Both the position numbers and the translations under genes were made by a program. This document shows, in pieces, positions 1 to 6,835 of a DNA stretch of 64,000 bases. Source of the stretch: an uncultured Prevotellaceae bacterium (GTDB taxonomy: Bacteria > Bacteroidota > Bacteroidia > Bacteroidales > Bacteroidaceae). Each line of letters opens with the position of its first letter. Position 1 is the first letter of the stretch. Under the pieces are notes generated by a model. That model was not told the origin of the DNA. It did not search any database and saw only the letters and a program-made list of their open reading frames with translations. Location of the stretch: contig CACWNV010000002.1 of NCBI GenBank assembly GCA_902762325.1, forward strand, positions 32,836 to 96,835. Reading direction: 5' to 3'.

Positions 1-1130
1 GTTATCAGCTCGTCACTTCCGCCGACTATTTGGTGCAGCTCTCCGATGACCACTACTTTGTTTTGGCCAGCGATGATGCCGATCTGCTCATTGGTCTCGC
101 CAACGCTCCTTTGAACGGCAACAAGGCCCTGTTCTATCAGACGCCCGCCGACCCGCTCTCCGACCTCTCGAAGGTTTTCACTTTCGAACCCTTTGACGGC
201 GGTTTCTGCCTGCGCAACATCGACTATGATGGCCTACTGCTACAGACGGAGATGAATGCGCCCCACAACCTGCGCACCCACGACCAGCCATATCCCATAT
301 CATGGGCAAGGCTGCTCATGAGCTACGCTGATGCGACATGGACGGTTGAGAACGGCACCTACCCAGGCAACTGGCTCGGACTGTGGACACCCGCCCATGG
401 ATATAAGGACGGCGAGGAGATGGCACTGAACAAGAAGGGCGACGACATCGGCCATCTGCAAATCTTCGCTATCAGCAAAGCTCTTTTCCATCAGCAATGC
501 TTGGTGAATGCGAGTGAGGAGGCACCCGTGAGCGCCACGCCGTTCGTCGTCAATCCACAATTTACGGGCAATGGATTTGGATGGAATATGAATGGCACAT
601 GGGGCAACCAACGGTTCAATGGTGCCGTAGAGGTGTGGCATAGTTCCGATTTCGACTTCTCGCAAACCATCAATGGCTTGCCAAGTGGCCGTTACAGCGT
701 GGCTTGCCAGATGGCAAACGGTGAAGGCAACAATACGGGGTTCCTCTATGCATCCTCTGGCACCGAGACAGAAAGGGCTGTTGTCACGCAAAGTTGCAAG
801 GGCAGCAACTTCGATGCTGAGCGCAACAAGATGTCGGCCAATGCTTCATACGGACGTCTGTCGCTTATGGTCGAAGTCACCGACGGTGCGCTCACCATCG
901 GCATCAAAGAGCCAGCCACAGGCACAACGTGGCTCGTTTGGGATAATGTCACGCTGACATATCATGGCAATATGCTGTCAGGTATAGAAGACCTGCAAGA
1001 GGAAGCATTGGACTTCAGAAGGACATCTTATAGACCAAATGCCATATACGACCTCCAAGGCCGGCGGCTGAGTGGCGTTCCGACAAAGGGAATCTACCTT
1101 AGAAACGGGAAAAAACATATTGCCAGATGA
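1..1130 (+). CDS. 3' part of a secreted surface protein with C-terminal sorting-like tail
   Basis: The reading frame is open from the first bases of the window, so the true start lies upstream; the TTG at 30 is not a convincing start. The visible part has an aromatic- and Gly-rich first half (window residues about 10-150) that resembles a beta-trefoil or lectin-like fold. A beta-sandwich-like module follows (from about NPQFTGNGFGW to WLVWDNVTLTY). The protein ends in a short tail, YDLQGRRL followed by KGIYLRNGKKHIAR. Tails of this shape are common at the ends of large exported Prevotella proteins and resemble type IX secretion sorting domains. The fold assignments are weak. No catalytic motif is visible. 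The stop codon overlaps the next start (ATGA), so the two were probably co-transcribed, which suggests a polysaccharide-related pair. Confidence 0.7.
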   Translation, partial: YQLVTSADYLVQLSDDHYFVLASDDADLLIGLANAPLNGNKALFYQTPADPLSDLSKVFTFEPFDGGFCLRNIDYDGLLLQTEMNAPHNLRTHDQPYPISWARLLMSYADATWTVENGTYPGNWLGLWTPAHGYKDGEEMALNKKGDDIGHLQIFAISKALFHQQCLVNASEEAPVSATPFVVNPQFTGNGFGWNMNGTWGNQRFNGAVEVWHSSDFDFSQTINGLPSGRYSVACQMANGEGNNTGFLYASSGTETERAVVTQSCKGSNFDAERNKMSANASYGRLSLMVEVTDGALTIGIKEPATGTTWLVWDNVTLTYHGNMLSGIEDLQEEALDFRRTSYRPNAIYDLQGRRLSGVPTKGIYLRNGKKHIAR

Positions 1131-1651
1131 AGATTGTACTATCATTTTTGTGTCTCTTCTCCACCTCGCTTATAGCGATGGCTCAGACTGAATACAAGCT
1201 GTCGGGGCCCTACGAGGTGGTGGCCCGAGACGGACAGTATGCTGCTTCGAAACAAGGCAGCGAGCGCGACATGAAAGCTGCCTGGGATTTTGCGAAAGTC
1301 GGCAACTGCGAAGATGCAGCACGCATTATCAATGCATACGCCGAAAGACTGCAACGACTGGACGGGCATGATGCACCATTGTGTCTGATTCAAGGCTACT
1401 GGTTGTGCAGGGCAATGATGATTGTCAAATCGGAAAAAGAACAAGGACGCTCCGCCATGGACTGTGACACAAAAGCCTGGGACGCAATGCTGAAGCGGGC
1501 AATGGTGCCCACGATGGACCGGTTCGAGCAAGACAGCCCTTACGCCAACGGCAACTGGGGAGCCATTGTGAACCGCTTCCGTATGGCGGCCGCTGGAATC
1601 ATTCTCTTCATGGAATCAATCTCAATCCATGACCATGCAACGGGAGCCTGA
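1127..1651 (+). pseudogene. truncated alginate-lyase-domain protein
   Basis: The 174-residue product begins with a signal peptide (MKIVLSFLCLFSTSLIAMAQ). It then carries the N-terminal part of an alginate lyase / heparinase-like alpha-toroid domain, recognised by the segments DGHDAPLCLIQGYWL and DSPYANGNWGAIVNRFRMAAA. Intact members of this family normally run well over 300 residues, and their catalytic residues lie beyond this point. Here the family resemblance stops abruptly after RMAAA, and about 15 unrelated residues lead to a stop. A frameshift or deletion is therefore likely, and the stump should have no lyase activity. It overlaps the upstream surface-protein gene by four bases. A short intact protein of unknown role cannot be excluded. 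Confidence 0.65.
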
Positions 1652-1712
1652 AAAAATATAAGCATTCCACCCAACAAAAATGATGGTTTAAAAGAAGAAA
1701 AGTCTGAAACCA

Positions 1713-1744
1713 TTTGGCAGTGTGACTAAATTTAGTTACTTTTG
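1713..1744 (+). promoter_or_regulatory. hicAB promoter with embedded palindromic operator
   Basis: A TTTG -33 element (1713-1716) and a perfect TAnnTTTG -7 element, TACTTTTG (1737-1744), are separated by 20 bases. Between them lies the 12-base perfect palindrome ACTAAATTTAGT (1725-1736), directly abutting the -7 box. This is the expected layout for autorepression by the HicB ribbon-helix-helix domain. The hicA ATG at 1750 sits only five bases after the -7 box. Confidence 0.7.
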
Positions 1745-1749
1745 TTGCG

Positions 1750-2010
1750 ATGAATAGAAAAGATAAATTAGTAAAGCGATTTAAAACTCTCCCACGAGAC
1801 TTCACATTTGATGAAGTCGTGAGTTTATTTCAATCCTACGGGTTTGAACTTACAAACAAAGGTGCTACGTCAGGTTCGCGTATTAAGTTTTACAATGCGG
1901 CAGATCAAAATGCTTATATCATGCACAAGCCCCACCCGAGTAACATCATTAAGGGATATATTATGCGTGACATTCTGAATTTTCTGTTAAAGAACAATTA
2001 TATTAAATAA
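1750..2010 (+). CDS. hicA: HicA-family toxin (mRNA interferase)
   Basis: HicA toxins are small double-stranded-RNA-binding-like proteins that cleave mRNA when not held by HicB. The 86-residue product has the family core: a basic N-terminus, GFELTNKGATSGSRIKF, and then the strongly conserved HKPHPSN segment followed by a C-terminal helix. It belongs to the subtype that has GSR rather than GSH in the central turn and carries its histidines in HKPHP. The gene is followed after 16 bases by a hicB homologue. The ATG lies almost at the expected transcription start, so translation may be leaderless. The family assignment is firm from sequence; toxicity is inferred. Confidence 0.88.
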   Translation: MNRKDKLVKRFKTLPRDFTFDEVVSLFQSYGFELTNKGATSGSRIKFYNAADQNAYIMHKPHPSNIIKGYIMRDILNFLLKNNYIK

Positions 2011-2026
2011 ATAGGAGGATAGCGAT

Positions 2027-2368
2027 ATGGGATATTTGAAGTACAAAGGTTACACAGGAAGTGTAGAGTATAGTGAGGATGACAAGTGTCTTTTTGGAAA
2101 GGTACAAGGAATGGCGAAAGACAGCATTACTTATGAAGGTTCGACCGTTGAGGAATTAACGGCAGACTTTGAGGGAGCTGTTGACGACTATTTAGCTCTT
2201 TGCGTTGAAAAGGGCATTGAACCAAGGAAACCCTATACAGGTGTTCTTAATGTCCGTCTTACACCAGAAATTCATAGTGGTGTGGCAATGGCTGCCCAGA
2301 ATGAGGGTATTACCATCAACGCGTTCATAAAGAATGCCGTTGCAAGAGCATTAGGAATGACTCTTTGA
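2027..2368 (+). CDS. hicB: HicB-family antitoxin and autorepressor
   Basis: The 113-residue product has the HicB two-domain layout. An N-terminal partial RNase-H-like fold starts with YKGYTGSVEYSEDD and continues through YEGSTVEELTADFEGAVDDYL. A C-terminal ribbon-helix-helix segment (LNVRLTPEIHSGVAMAAQNEG and on) should bind DNA. HicB neutralises HicA by direct binding and represses the operon. A strong Shine-Dalgarno-like AGGAGGA sits about ten bases upstream of the ATG, in contrast to the toxin gene, which has none; this fits antitoxin excess. The palindrome at 1725-1736 is the likely binding site. Confidence 0.9.
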   Translation: MGYLKYKGYTGSVEYSEDDKCLFGKVQGMAKDSITYEGSTVEELTADFEGAVDDYLALCVEKGIEPRKPYTGVLNVRLTPEIHSGVAMAAQNEGITINAFIKNAVARALGMTL

Positions 2369-2457
2369 GAGCTGTGATTTACACCCATAGTCACCCCTCC
2401 TGTTTCCTTTAGAAAACGGCTTAAAGGGCCAACTATCTTAGTACATGGGTATTGTAT

Positions 2458-2625
2458 GCCGTGCGATGATTTCGCCCCGGAAGGGGCAAAAGCATTTTCC
2501 TCCCAACGATAAAGCTTTTGCCCTGTCTGGGCGTCGTCTATTATGTTACCCTTGTTCCCCAGGGTGTTGCCCTGGGCTGGCGGCGCAATGGGAGATATGC
2601 CGGTAGGCATCATTTATTATTGCGC
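2458..2625. repeat. GC-rich multi-hairpin intergenic element
   Basis: Three successive inverted repeats occur between hicB and the long repeat: GGGCAAAAGC (2484-2493) with GCTTTTGCCC (2514-2523), CCCAGGG (2558-2564) with CCCTGGG (2570-2576), and GCGCAAT (2583-2589) with ATTGCGC (2619-2625) enclosing a small GATGCC/GGCATC-like stem. Base composition is higher in G+C than the flanking gap. It looks like a dispersed palindromic element, not a gene; any open frame through it is an artefact of the repeats. Confidence 0.55.
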
Positions 2626-3028
2626 ATTCGGATGTATGAGATTTGTCAAATAAATATCACGTTTTGAGCCCAAAAAACAGGGGGTGTTGGTCACGAAAGA
2701 GTCACTCGACCGAAAAAACGGCGATTTTTGAGATTTTCGGTAACTTGTTGGATGACAGACGGTTACACGGTTTTTAATCTGTAAACGGGCGGTTTACAAA
2801 ATCCGAATTTGCGAGAGCTTAGGTTTCGGTGCGCGAAAGGTAAGGTTTCATCGTGTGAAAGGTCATGTTTCATCGCATGAAACATAAGCTTTGGCGCGGT
2901 CAAAGCTTACCTTTCGCAGTGCAAAACCTAAGGGATGGGAAAATGAAGAATGAAGAATGATGAATGAAGAATCAACTTTTACAAATTTTAACTTCTCTTT
3001 CATCACTTTTCCCCGACAAACTTTTGTC
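2619..3028 (+). repeat. long dispersed repeat, copy A (410 bases) with 22-base hairpin array
   Basis: This stretch is matched, in opposite orientation, by 62177-62587 over its whole length. From its left end it contains an ATTGCGCATTC start, a conserved arm around CGAAAAAACGGCGATTTTT, and then five exact-length 22-base units at 2824-2933. Each unit is TTT-N9-AAA (usually able to form a short stem) plus a seven-base linker. The element closes with a GAAGAATG-type microrepeat and the hairpin GACAAA-CT-TTTGTC (3015-3028). No coding potential is seen. It fills the gap between hicB and the convergent transporter gene and may supply transcript ends for both. Confidence 0.8.
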
Positions 3029-3068
3029 AAGATATTTGGTATGGAAATAAGGCTGATGACCAGTGCTG

Positions 3069-3995
3069 CTACACATTGTTTCTGGCAAATATCCTGGCGG
3101 TGATGGCACCGCTGATGTTATGCCACACGCTGAACACGGCACCCGGGATGGTGGCAAGAGGGAAGGAGGCGAAATGGATTGCTGCAAGTGAGGAGGCAAG
3201 ACCGCTGTTCTGCATGCCCACCTCAATGCTTATGGCGATGCACTTCTCACGAGAGAACCTGAGCAGACGGCCTATGGTATAGCCTATGGTGAGTCCGAGC
3301 AAGTTGTGAAGCACCACCACAACGATGACCAGCAACCCTGCGGAGAGAAGCCGGTCGGCGGTGTGCGACACCACCATCGCCACCACGGCAGCTATCATCA
3401 GTGTGGAGAAGGCGGGCAGATAGACCACTGCCTTCTGTGTGAACTTCGGGAAGAACCGCTGTACGAGGAAGCCACCGATGATCGGCGCGATGACAACATA
3501 GAGGATGGACAGCAACATTCCTATGGTATCGACATCTACCAGCGTACCTGCCATCAGCCATACCAGCAGCGGTGTGAGCAGCGGAGCAAGGACGGTGCTC
3601 ATGGCTGTCATGCCCACACTGAGGGCAAGGTCGCCTCGGGCAAGAAATGTGATGACATTCGAGGCCGTGCCTCCCGGGCAACACCCCACCAGTATGACAC
3701 CAAGAGCCAGTTCGTCGGGCAAGGAGAAAGCCTTTGCCAAGCCCCATGCTACAAGAGGCATCACGGTAAACTGCGCCAGGCATCCCACCAATATGTCCTT
3801 CGGCCGTTGCAACACGATGCGGAAGTCGTGTGGTTTCAATGTCAGGCCCATGCCAAACATGATCAGCCCCAGCAGGGGATTGATGACCCACATACCTACA
3901 GGAAGCAGCACATCAGGGAACGCCAGCGACACTACAGCCGTAAGCAAGACCAACACGCCCATCCAGCGGGCGATGAAATCACATATCTTTTTCAT
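3069..3995 (-). CDS. bile acid:sodium symporter (BASS) family transporter
   Basis: The 308-residue protein is almost entirely hydrophobic, with about nine or ten membrane segments. It carries BASS-family hallmarks: NPLLGLIMFGMGLTL near residue 40, GVILVGCCPGGTASNV near residue 100, and a C-terminal EVGMQNSGLASSLA motif. BASS proteins import organic anions with sodium. Bacterial relatives carry substrates such as ketopantoate, pyruvate-like acids or sulfate, so the true substrate here cannot be told from sequence. It is a single gene pointing towards the repeat element, with bcp upstream on the same strand. A perfect 15-bp stem-loop lies between the two. Confidence 0.85.
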   Translation of the reverse strand: MKKICDFIARWMGVLVLLTAVVSLAFPDVLLPVGMWVINPLLGLIMFGMGLTLKPHDFRIVLQRPKDILVGCLAQFTVMPLVAWGLAKAFSLPDELALGVILVGCCPGGTASNVITFLARGDLALSVGMTAMSTVLAPLLTPLLVWLMAGTLVDVDTIGMLLSILYVVIAPIIGGFLVQRFFPKFTQKAVVYLPAFSTLMIAAVVAMVVSHTADRLLSAGLLVIVVVVLHNLLGLTIGYTIGRLLRFSREKCIAISIEVGMQNSGLASSLAAIHFASFPLATIPGAVFSVWHNISGAITARIFARNNV

Positions 3996-4025
3996 TTCAG
4001 AACATTGTAAATAATAATCAATGCC

Positions 4026-4065
4026 TTATAATCGGATTACCAATTGTTCAGTAATCCGATTATAA
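4026..4065. terminator. perfect 15-bp stem-loop downstream of bcp
   Basis: TTATAATCGGATTAC (4026-4040) and its exact reverse complement (4051-4065) flank a ten-base loop. It lies just after the bcp stop on the minus strand. The stem is not GC-rich and has no long T-tract, so it may be a terminator, an mRNA 3'-end stabiliser or an operator for the transporter gene. Confidence 0.5.
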
Positions 4066-4083
4066 AGCTGGAATGGAAACACC

Positions 4084-4536
4084 CTACTCTGCCAGAATCT
4101 GTGCAGCGTGATCCTTGGTCTTGATCTGCTTCGGCAGGATAATGCGTTCGACGATTCCGTCCTCATTAATAATAAAGGTGGTACGGAACGTGCCCATATA
4201 CTTACGGCCATACATCGACTTCTCACCCCATACCCCGAAAGTGGTGCTCAACACCTTCTCGGTGTCGGCAATAAGCGGGAAAGGAAGCTGGTTCTTCTCG
4301 ATGAATTTCTGATGGGACTTCTCATCCTGCACGCTCACCCCGACTATCTCGTACCCCTGTTTCCTCAACTCAGAATAATTGTCGCGCAAGTTGCATGCCT
4401 GGGCTGTGCAACCGCTTGTAGAGTCTTTAGGATAGAAGTACAACACTAATTTCTTCCCTTTATAATCACTCAGCCGGATCTCACGGCCGTTTTCATCTTT
4501 CCCGAGAATCTCAGGAGCTTTGTCACCTATCTTCAT
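4084..4536 (-). CDS. bcp: thioredoxin-dependent thiol peroxidase (Bcp/PrxQ)
   Basis: This is a 150-residue atypical 2-Cys peroxiredoxin of the PrxQ/Bcp class, which reduces hydroperoxides in the cytoplasm using thioredoxin. The peroxidatic cysteine is Cys43 in YPKDSTSGCTAQAC, with the resolving Cys48 five residues later, the typical alpha-2-helix arrangement. The conserved downstream segment VGVSVQDEKSHQKFIEKNQLPFPLI and the GRKYMGTFRTTFII strand complete the fold. The length is normal for the family. The gene is monocistronic or weakly linked to the BASS transporter downstream. Confidence 0.95.
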   Translation of the reverse strand: MKIGDKAPEILGKDENGREIRLSDYKGKKLVLYFYPKDSTSGCTAQACNLRDNYSELRKQGYEIVGVSVQDEKSHQKFIEKNQLPFPLIADTEKVLSTTFGVWGEKSMYGRKYMGTFRTTFIINEDGIVERIILPKQIKTKDHAAQILAE

Positions 4537-4671
4537 AATCTTCAGTATTTATATCACTCCTGCAAATATACTGTTTTTTATTGAGATAGGACGGCAAAAC
4601 AAGCAGAATGCAACAATAATTGTCTTATTTCAAAAAAATAAGGGTTAAAAAGTAGTTTTCTATTCAAAAAC

Positions 4672-4703
4672 TTTGCAAAATCAGAAAAAAAAATGTTACT
4701 TTG
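4672..4703 (+). promoter_or_regulatory. promoter of the outer-membrane barrel gene
   Basis: TTTG (4672-4675) and TACTTTG (4697-4703) are spaced close to the Bacteroidales -33/-7 pattern. The -7 box is one base short of the TAnnTTTG consensus. It lies about 45 bases before the chosen ATG at 4746. Confidence 0.55.
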
Positions 4704-4745
4704 CAGCATATTTACATAGAATTAATAATTAAAAAAGAAAAGAGT

Positions 4746-5366
4746 ATGAAAAAGTTTTTGACAGCTATTGTAGCCATCTTGCTTGCTGCTCCTTCATTTG
4801 CGCAGTACAGCAGCGGCGGTTTCTCTCTTAGTGAGGAGAACTTGTACTTTGGTGCACGATTTGGTATAACATCTGCAACACTTTCCAAAGACATAACCGT
4901 AATTGACTTAGGTGCTCGTACAGGTATGACTCTGGGTGGTGTCATCGGTCTGCGTGCCTCGAACACAGTGCCTGTATTCATTGAGAGTGGTTTCTACTAC
5001 ACAGAGCGTGGTGCCAAGAAAGGCAAGAACGTTGTCAGCTATAACAATATTGAGATCCCTGTGATTGTCAAGTACGGTCTCAAAGCAACTGACGACATTG
5101 CCGTCCTTCCGTTCTTAGGTCCTTACTTCTCCTATGCTATAAGCGGAAAATACAAGGTAGAAGGCAATAATTGGGGTGCTTTCGATGAGAAGAAATGGAA
5201 TGCTCTGAGACGTGCCAACATGGGTGTCAAGCTGGGTGTCGGTGCAGAGTACAACAAGCTGTATCTGGAAATTGGCTACCAGATTGGTATTACGGATGTA
5301 TGCAAGCACGAAGGTGTTTCTGGCCGTTCCAATGCATTCTTTGCTAACTTCGGTGTGAACTTCTAA
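4746..5366 (+). CDS. outer-membrane beta-barrel (porin-family) protein
   Basis: The ATG at 4746 is chosen because it begins a clean signal peptide, MKKFLTAIVAILLAAPSFAQ. The upstream TTG extension would bury the signal and overlap the promoter. The 206-residue product has alternating hydrophobic strands and glycine-rich turns (YFGARFGITSATLS, GMTLGGVIGLRASNTVPVF, GVGAEYNKLYLEIGYQIG) and ends in a phenylalanine-rich strand, FFANFGVNF. This matches the small eight-stranded barrel family common in Bacteroidales (OMP_b-brl type). Its physiological role is unknown. A clear terminator follows. Confidence 0.82.
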   Translation: MKKFLTAIVAILLAAPSFAQYSSGGFSLSEENLYFGARFGITSATLSKDITVIDLGARTGMTLGGVIGLRASNTVPVFIESGFYYTERGAKKGKNVVSYNNIEIPVIVKYGLKATDDIAVLPFLGPYFSYAISGKYKVEGNNWGAFDEKKWNALRRANMGVKLGVGAEYNKLYLEIGYQIGITDVCKHEGVSGRSNAFFANFGVNF

Positions 5367-5396
5367 CAAACTAAATCTCAATTTTCTACAAAACAA

Positions 5397-5429
5397 AGGA
5401 GAGAGCCGGCTGACGGTTCTCTCCTTTTT
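5397..5429 (+). terminator. Rho-independent terminator after the barrel gene
   Basis: AGGAGAGAGCCG (5397-5408) pairs with CGGTTCTCTCCT (5414-5425) with one G-U pair and a five-base loop, followed by a run of T residues. It lies between convergent genes. Confidence 0.85.
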
Positions 5430-5456
5430 ATATATATGATAGGATATCACTCCCAC

Positions 5457-6710
5457 TCATTTCGTATCGCATAGGATTGTACAGACCTTATCCTGGAAAT
5501 CACGTCCCACCTTCGTCGTGATGATGCCTTGGTTGATGATGGAGAAACACAGCCGGTGACCATTCCCTGCCGTACAATAACCCGCCAGAGAACTGATACC
5601 CGTCACGGTGCCTGTCTTGGCACACACATTTCCGCGGGTACTGCCCCCTCCCATCCGCTGCTTCAGCGTACCGTCAACAGAGGCGACGGGCAAGGTAGGA
5701 CGCAGATGGACATTAATTTCATCTTTCCGTGAGGCATAACGCAGCATCGCCACTTCAAGCTCGGGGGTCACATAATTATACAACGACAGTCCTGAACCGT
5801 CGGCTATCTTATAGTTGGCTGGATCTAGCCCTAACCTGTTGATCAGTCTCTTCACGACAGACCGTCCGTCCTTTGTGGTGGCAGGGCGGTTTCCTGAACT
5901 GGCAGCAATATGATAGAACACCGATTCTGCCAAGAGATTGTCACTCTCTTTCATCATGATCAGCAACACCTGATCGAGGGATCGACGACGAGTACAGATG
6001 CGCTGGGCATCGACGGGTTCACGGGCATTGCCTAAGAAGGCATCGACATAGATGCCGGCACTCTGCAACTGGTTGAGGAACTGCTCCATGAACATGTCTT
6101 TTCCTTCGAAGAGCAAGGGCGACAGCACAGGGTTATCGTCATCCCAGCACCAGCCTTCTCCCAACGTCGTGCCTTCCTTCATGCTCTTATCGGCATAGAT
6201 GTTGCCACGGATGGTGTCCACGCCCAAGGCACGAAGCGAACCGACAAAGGCTGCCATATCCTCTGCACCGAAGAGAGGGTCGAAGCCGCCGACACAATAG
6301 ACATCTCCTAACAGGACACCATTCTCAACGACCCCTTTGTAACTGAGATTGGTACGGTATTCATAGGAGCCGCCTAACTGGTCGAGAGCGGTGACGGCAG
6401 TAATCACCTTCATCGTGGAAGCAGGACGCATCAGCTGACGTTCATTATAGCGATAGATGGCAGAGTCGGCATCCAAGTCCCAGACCATGATTCCTACCTG
6501 AGATGTCTGGAAAAGATTCCCCTGAAGAAGATTGTCAAGCGAGCTCTTTATCGAACGATTCCAGGAAGAAGAATAGTCTTCGTAGCTGACAAAGACGGAA
6601 TCCTCCTGAGCATGTACGGCATGGGGAATTGAGAGGAGCAACACGAAAGACAGGACTGTCAGAAGGACTAAACGACAAGAAAAAAAGTCTGTTTGTTTAT
6701 TATGTTTCAT
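5457..6710 (-). CDS. dacB: D-alanyl-D-alanine carboxypeptidase/endopeptidase (PBP4 type, S13)
   Basis: The 417-residue exported protein belongs to peptidase family S13, which trims or cleaves peptidoglycan stem peptides in the periplasm. A signal-like hydrophobic segment (about 12-34) is followed by the penicillin-binding motifs in order: SxxK as PASTMK (Ser98, Lys101), SxN as ESDNLLAES, and KTG as CAKTGTVTG near residue 365. PBP4 enzymes usually carry a larger insertion between the first two motifs; this one is on the short side, as in other Bacteroidales homologues. It is transcribed away from nadB from a shared 125-base intergenic region. Confidence 0.92.
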   Translation of the reverse strand: MKHNKQTDFFSCRLVLLTVLSFVLLLSIPHAVHAQEDSVFVSYEDYSSSWNRSIKSSLDNLLQGNLFQTSQVGIMVWDLDADSAIYRYNERQLMRPASTMKVITAVTALDQLGGSYEYRTNLSYKGVVENGVLLGDVYCVGGFDPLFGAEDMAAFVGSLRALGVDTIRGNIYADKSMKEGTTLGEGWCWDDDNPVLSPLLFEGKDMFMEQFLNQLQSAGIYVDAFLGNAREPVDAQRICTRRRSLDQVLLIMMKESDNLLAESVFYHIAASSGNRPATTKDGRSVVKRLINRLGLDPANYKIADGSGLSLYNYVTPELEVAMLRYASRKDEINVHLRPTLPVASVDGTLKQRMGGGSTRGNVCAKTGTVTGISSLAGYCTAGNGHRLCFSIINQGIITTKVGRDFQDKVCTILCDTK

Positions 6711-6771
6711 AAGACTCTGATTAATTTACTGCAAAATTACAGAATATTTTCTGCATATACAAAAATATTTG

Positions 6772-6779
6772 TACTTTTG
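6772..6779 (+). promoter_or_regulatory. -7 promoter box for nadB
   Basis: TACTTTTG is a perfect TAnnTTTG element about 57 bases before the nadB ATG. No good TTTG -33 partner is present; the matching position is T-rich. Confidence 0.55.
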
Positions 6780-6835
6780 CATTGGAATCGGAATGTACGA
6801 ACTACAGTAAACCCAAACATCTAAATACAAACGTC

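Noticed and set aside
2272-2613. Minus-strand frame of 113 codons opposite the end of hicB
   Set aside because: It overlaps a well-supported gene and continues through palindromic repeat DNA; its open state is a by-product of the repeats.
2824-2933. The repeat array as a CRISPR
   Set aside because: The 22-base units are contiguous hairpins with seven-base linkers; there are no unique spacers of 30 or so bases and no cas genes in the window.
3306-4010. Long plus-strand frame opposite the BASS transporter
   Set aside because: It is the complement of a clear membrane-protein gene, with a composition (His, Gln, Cys rich) typical of an antisense frame.
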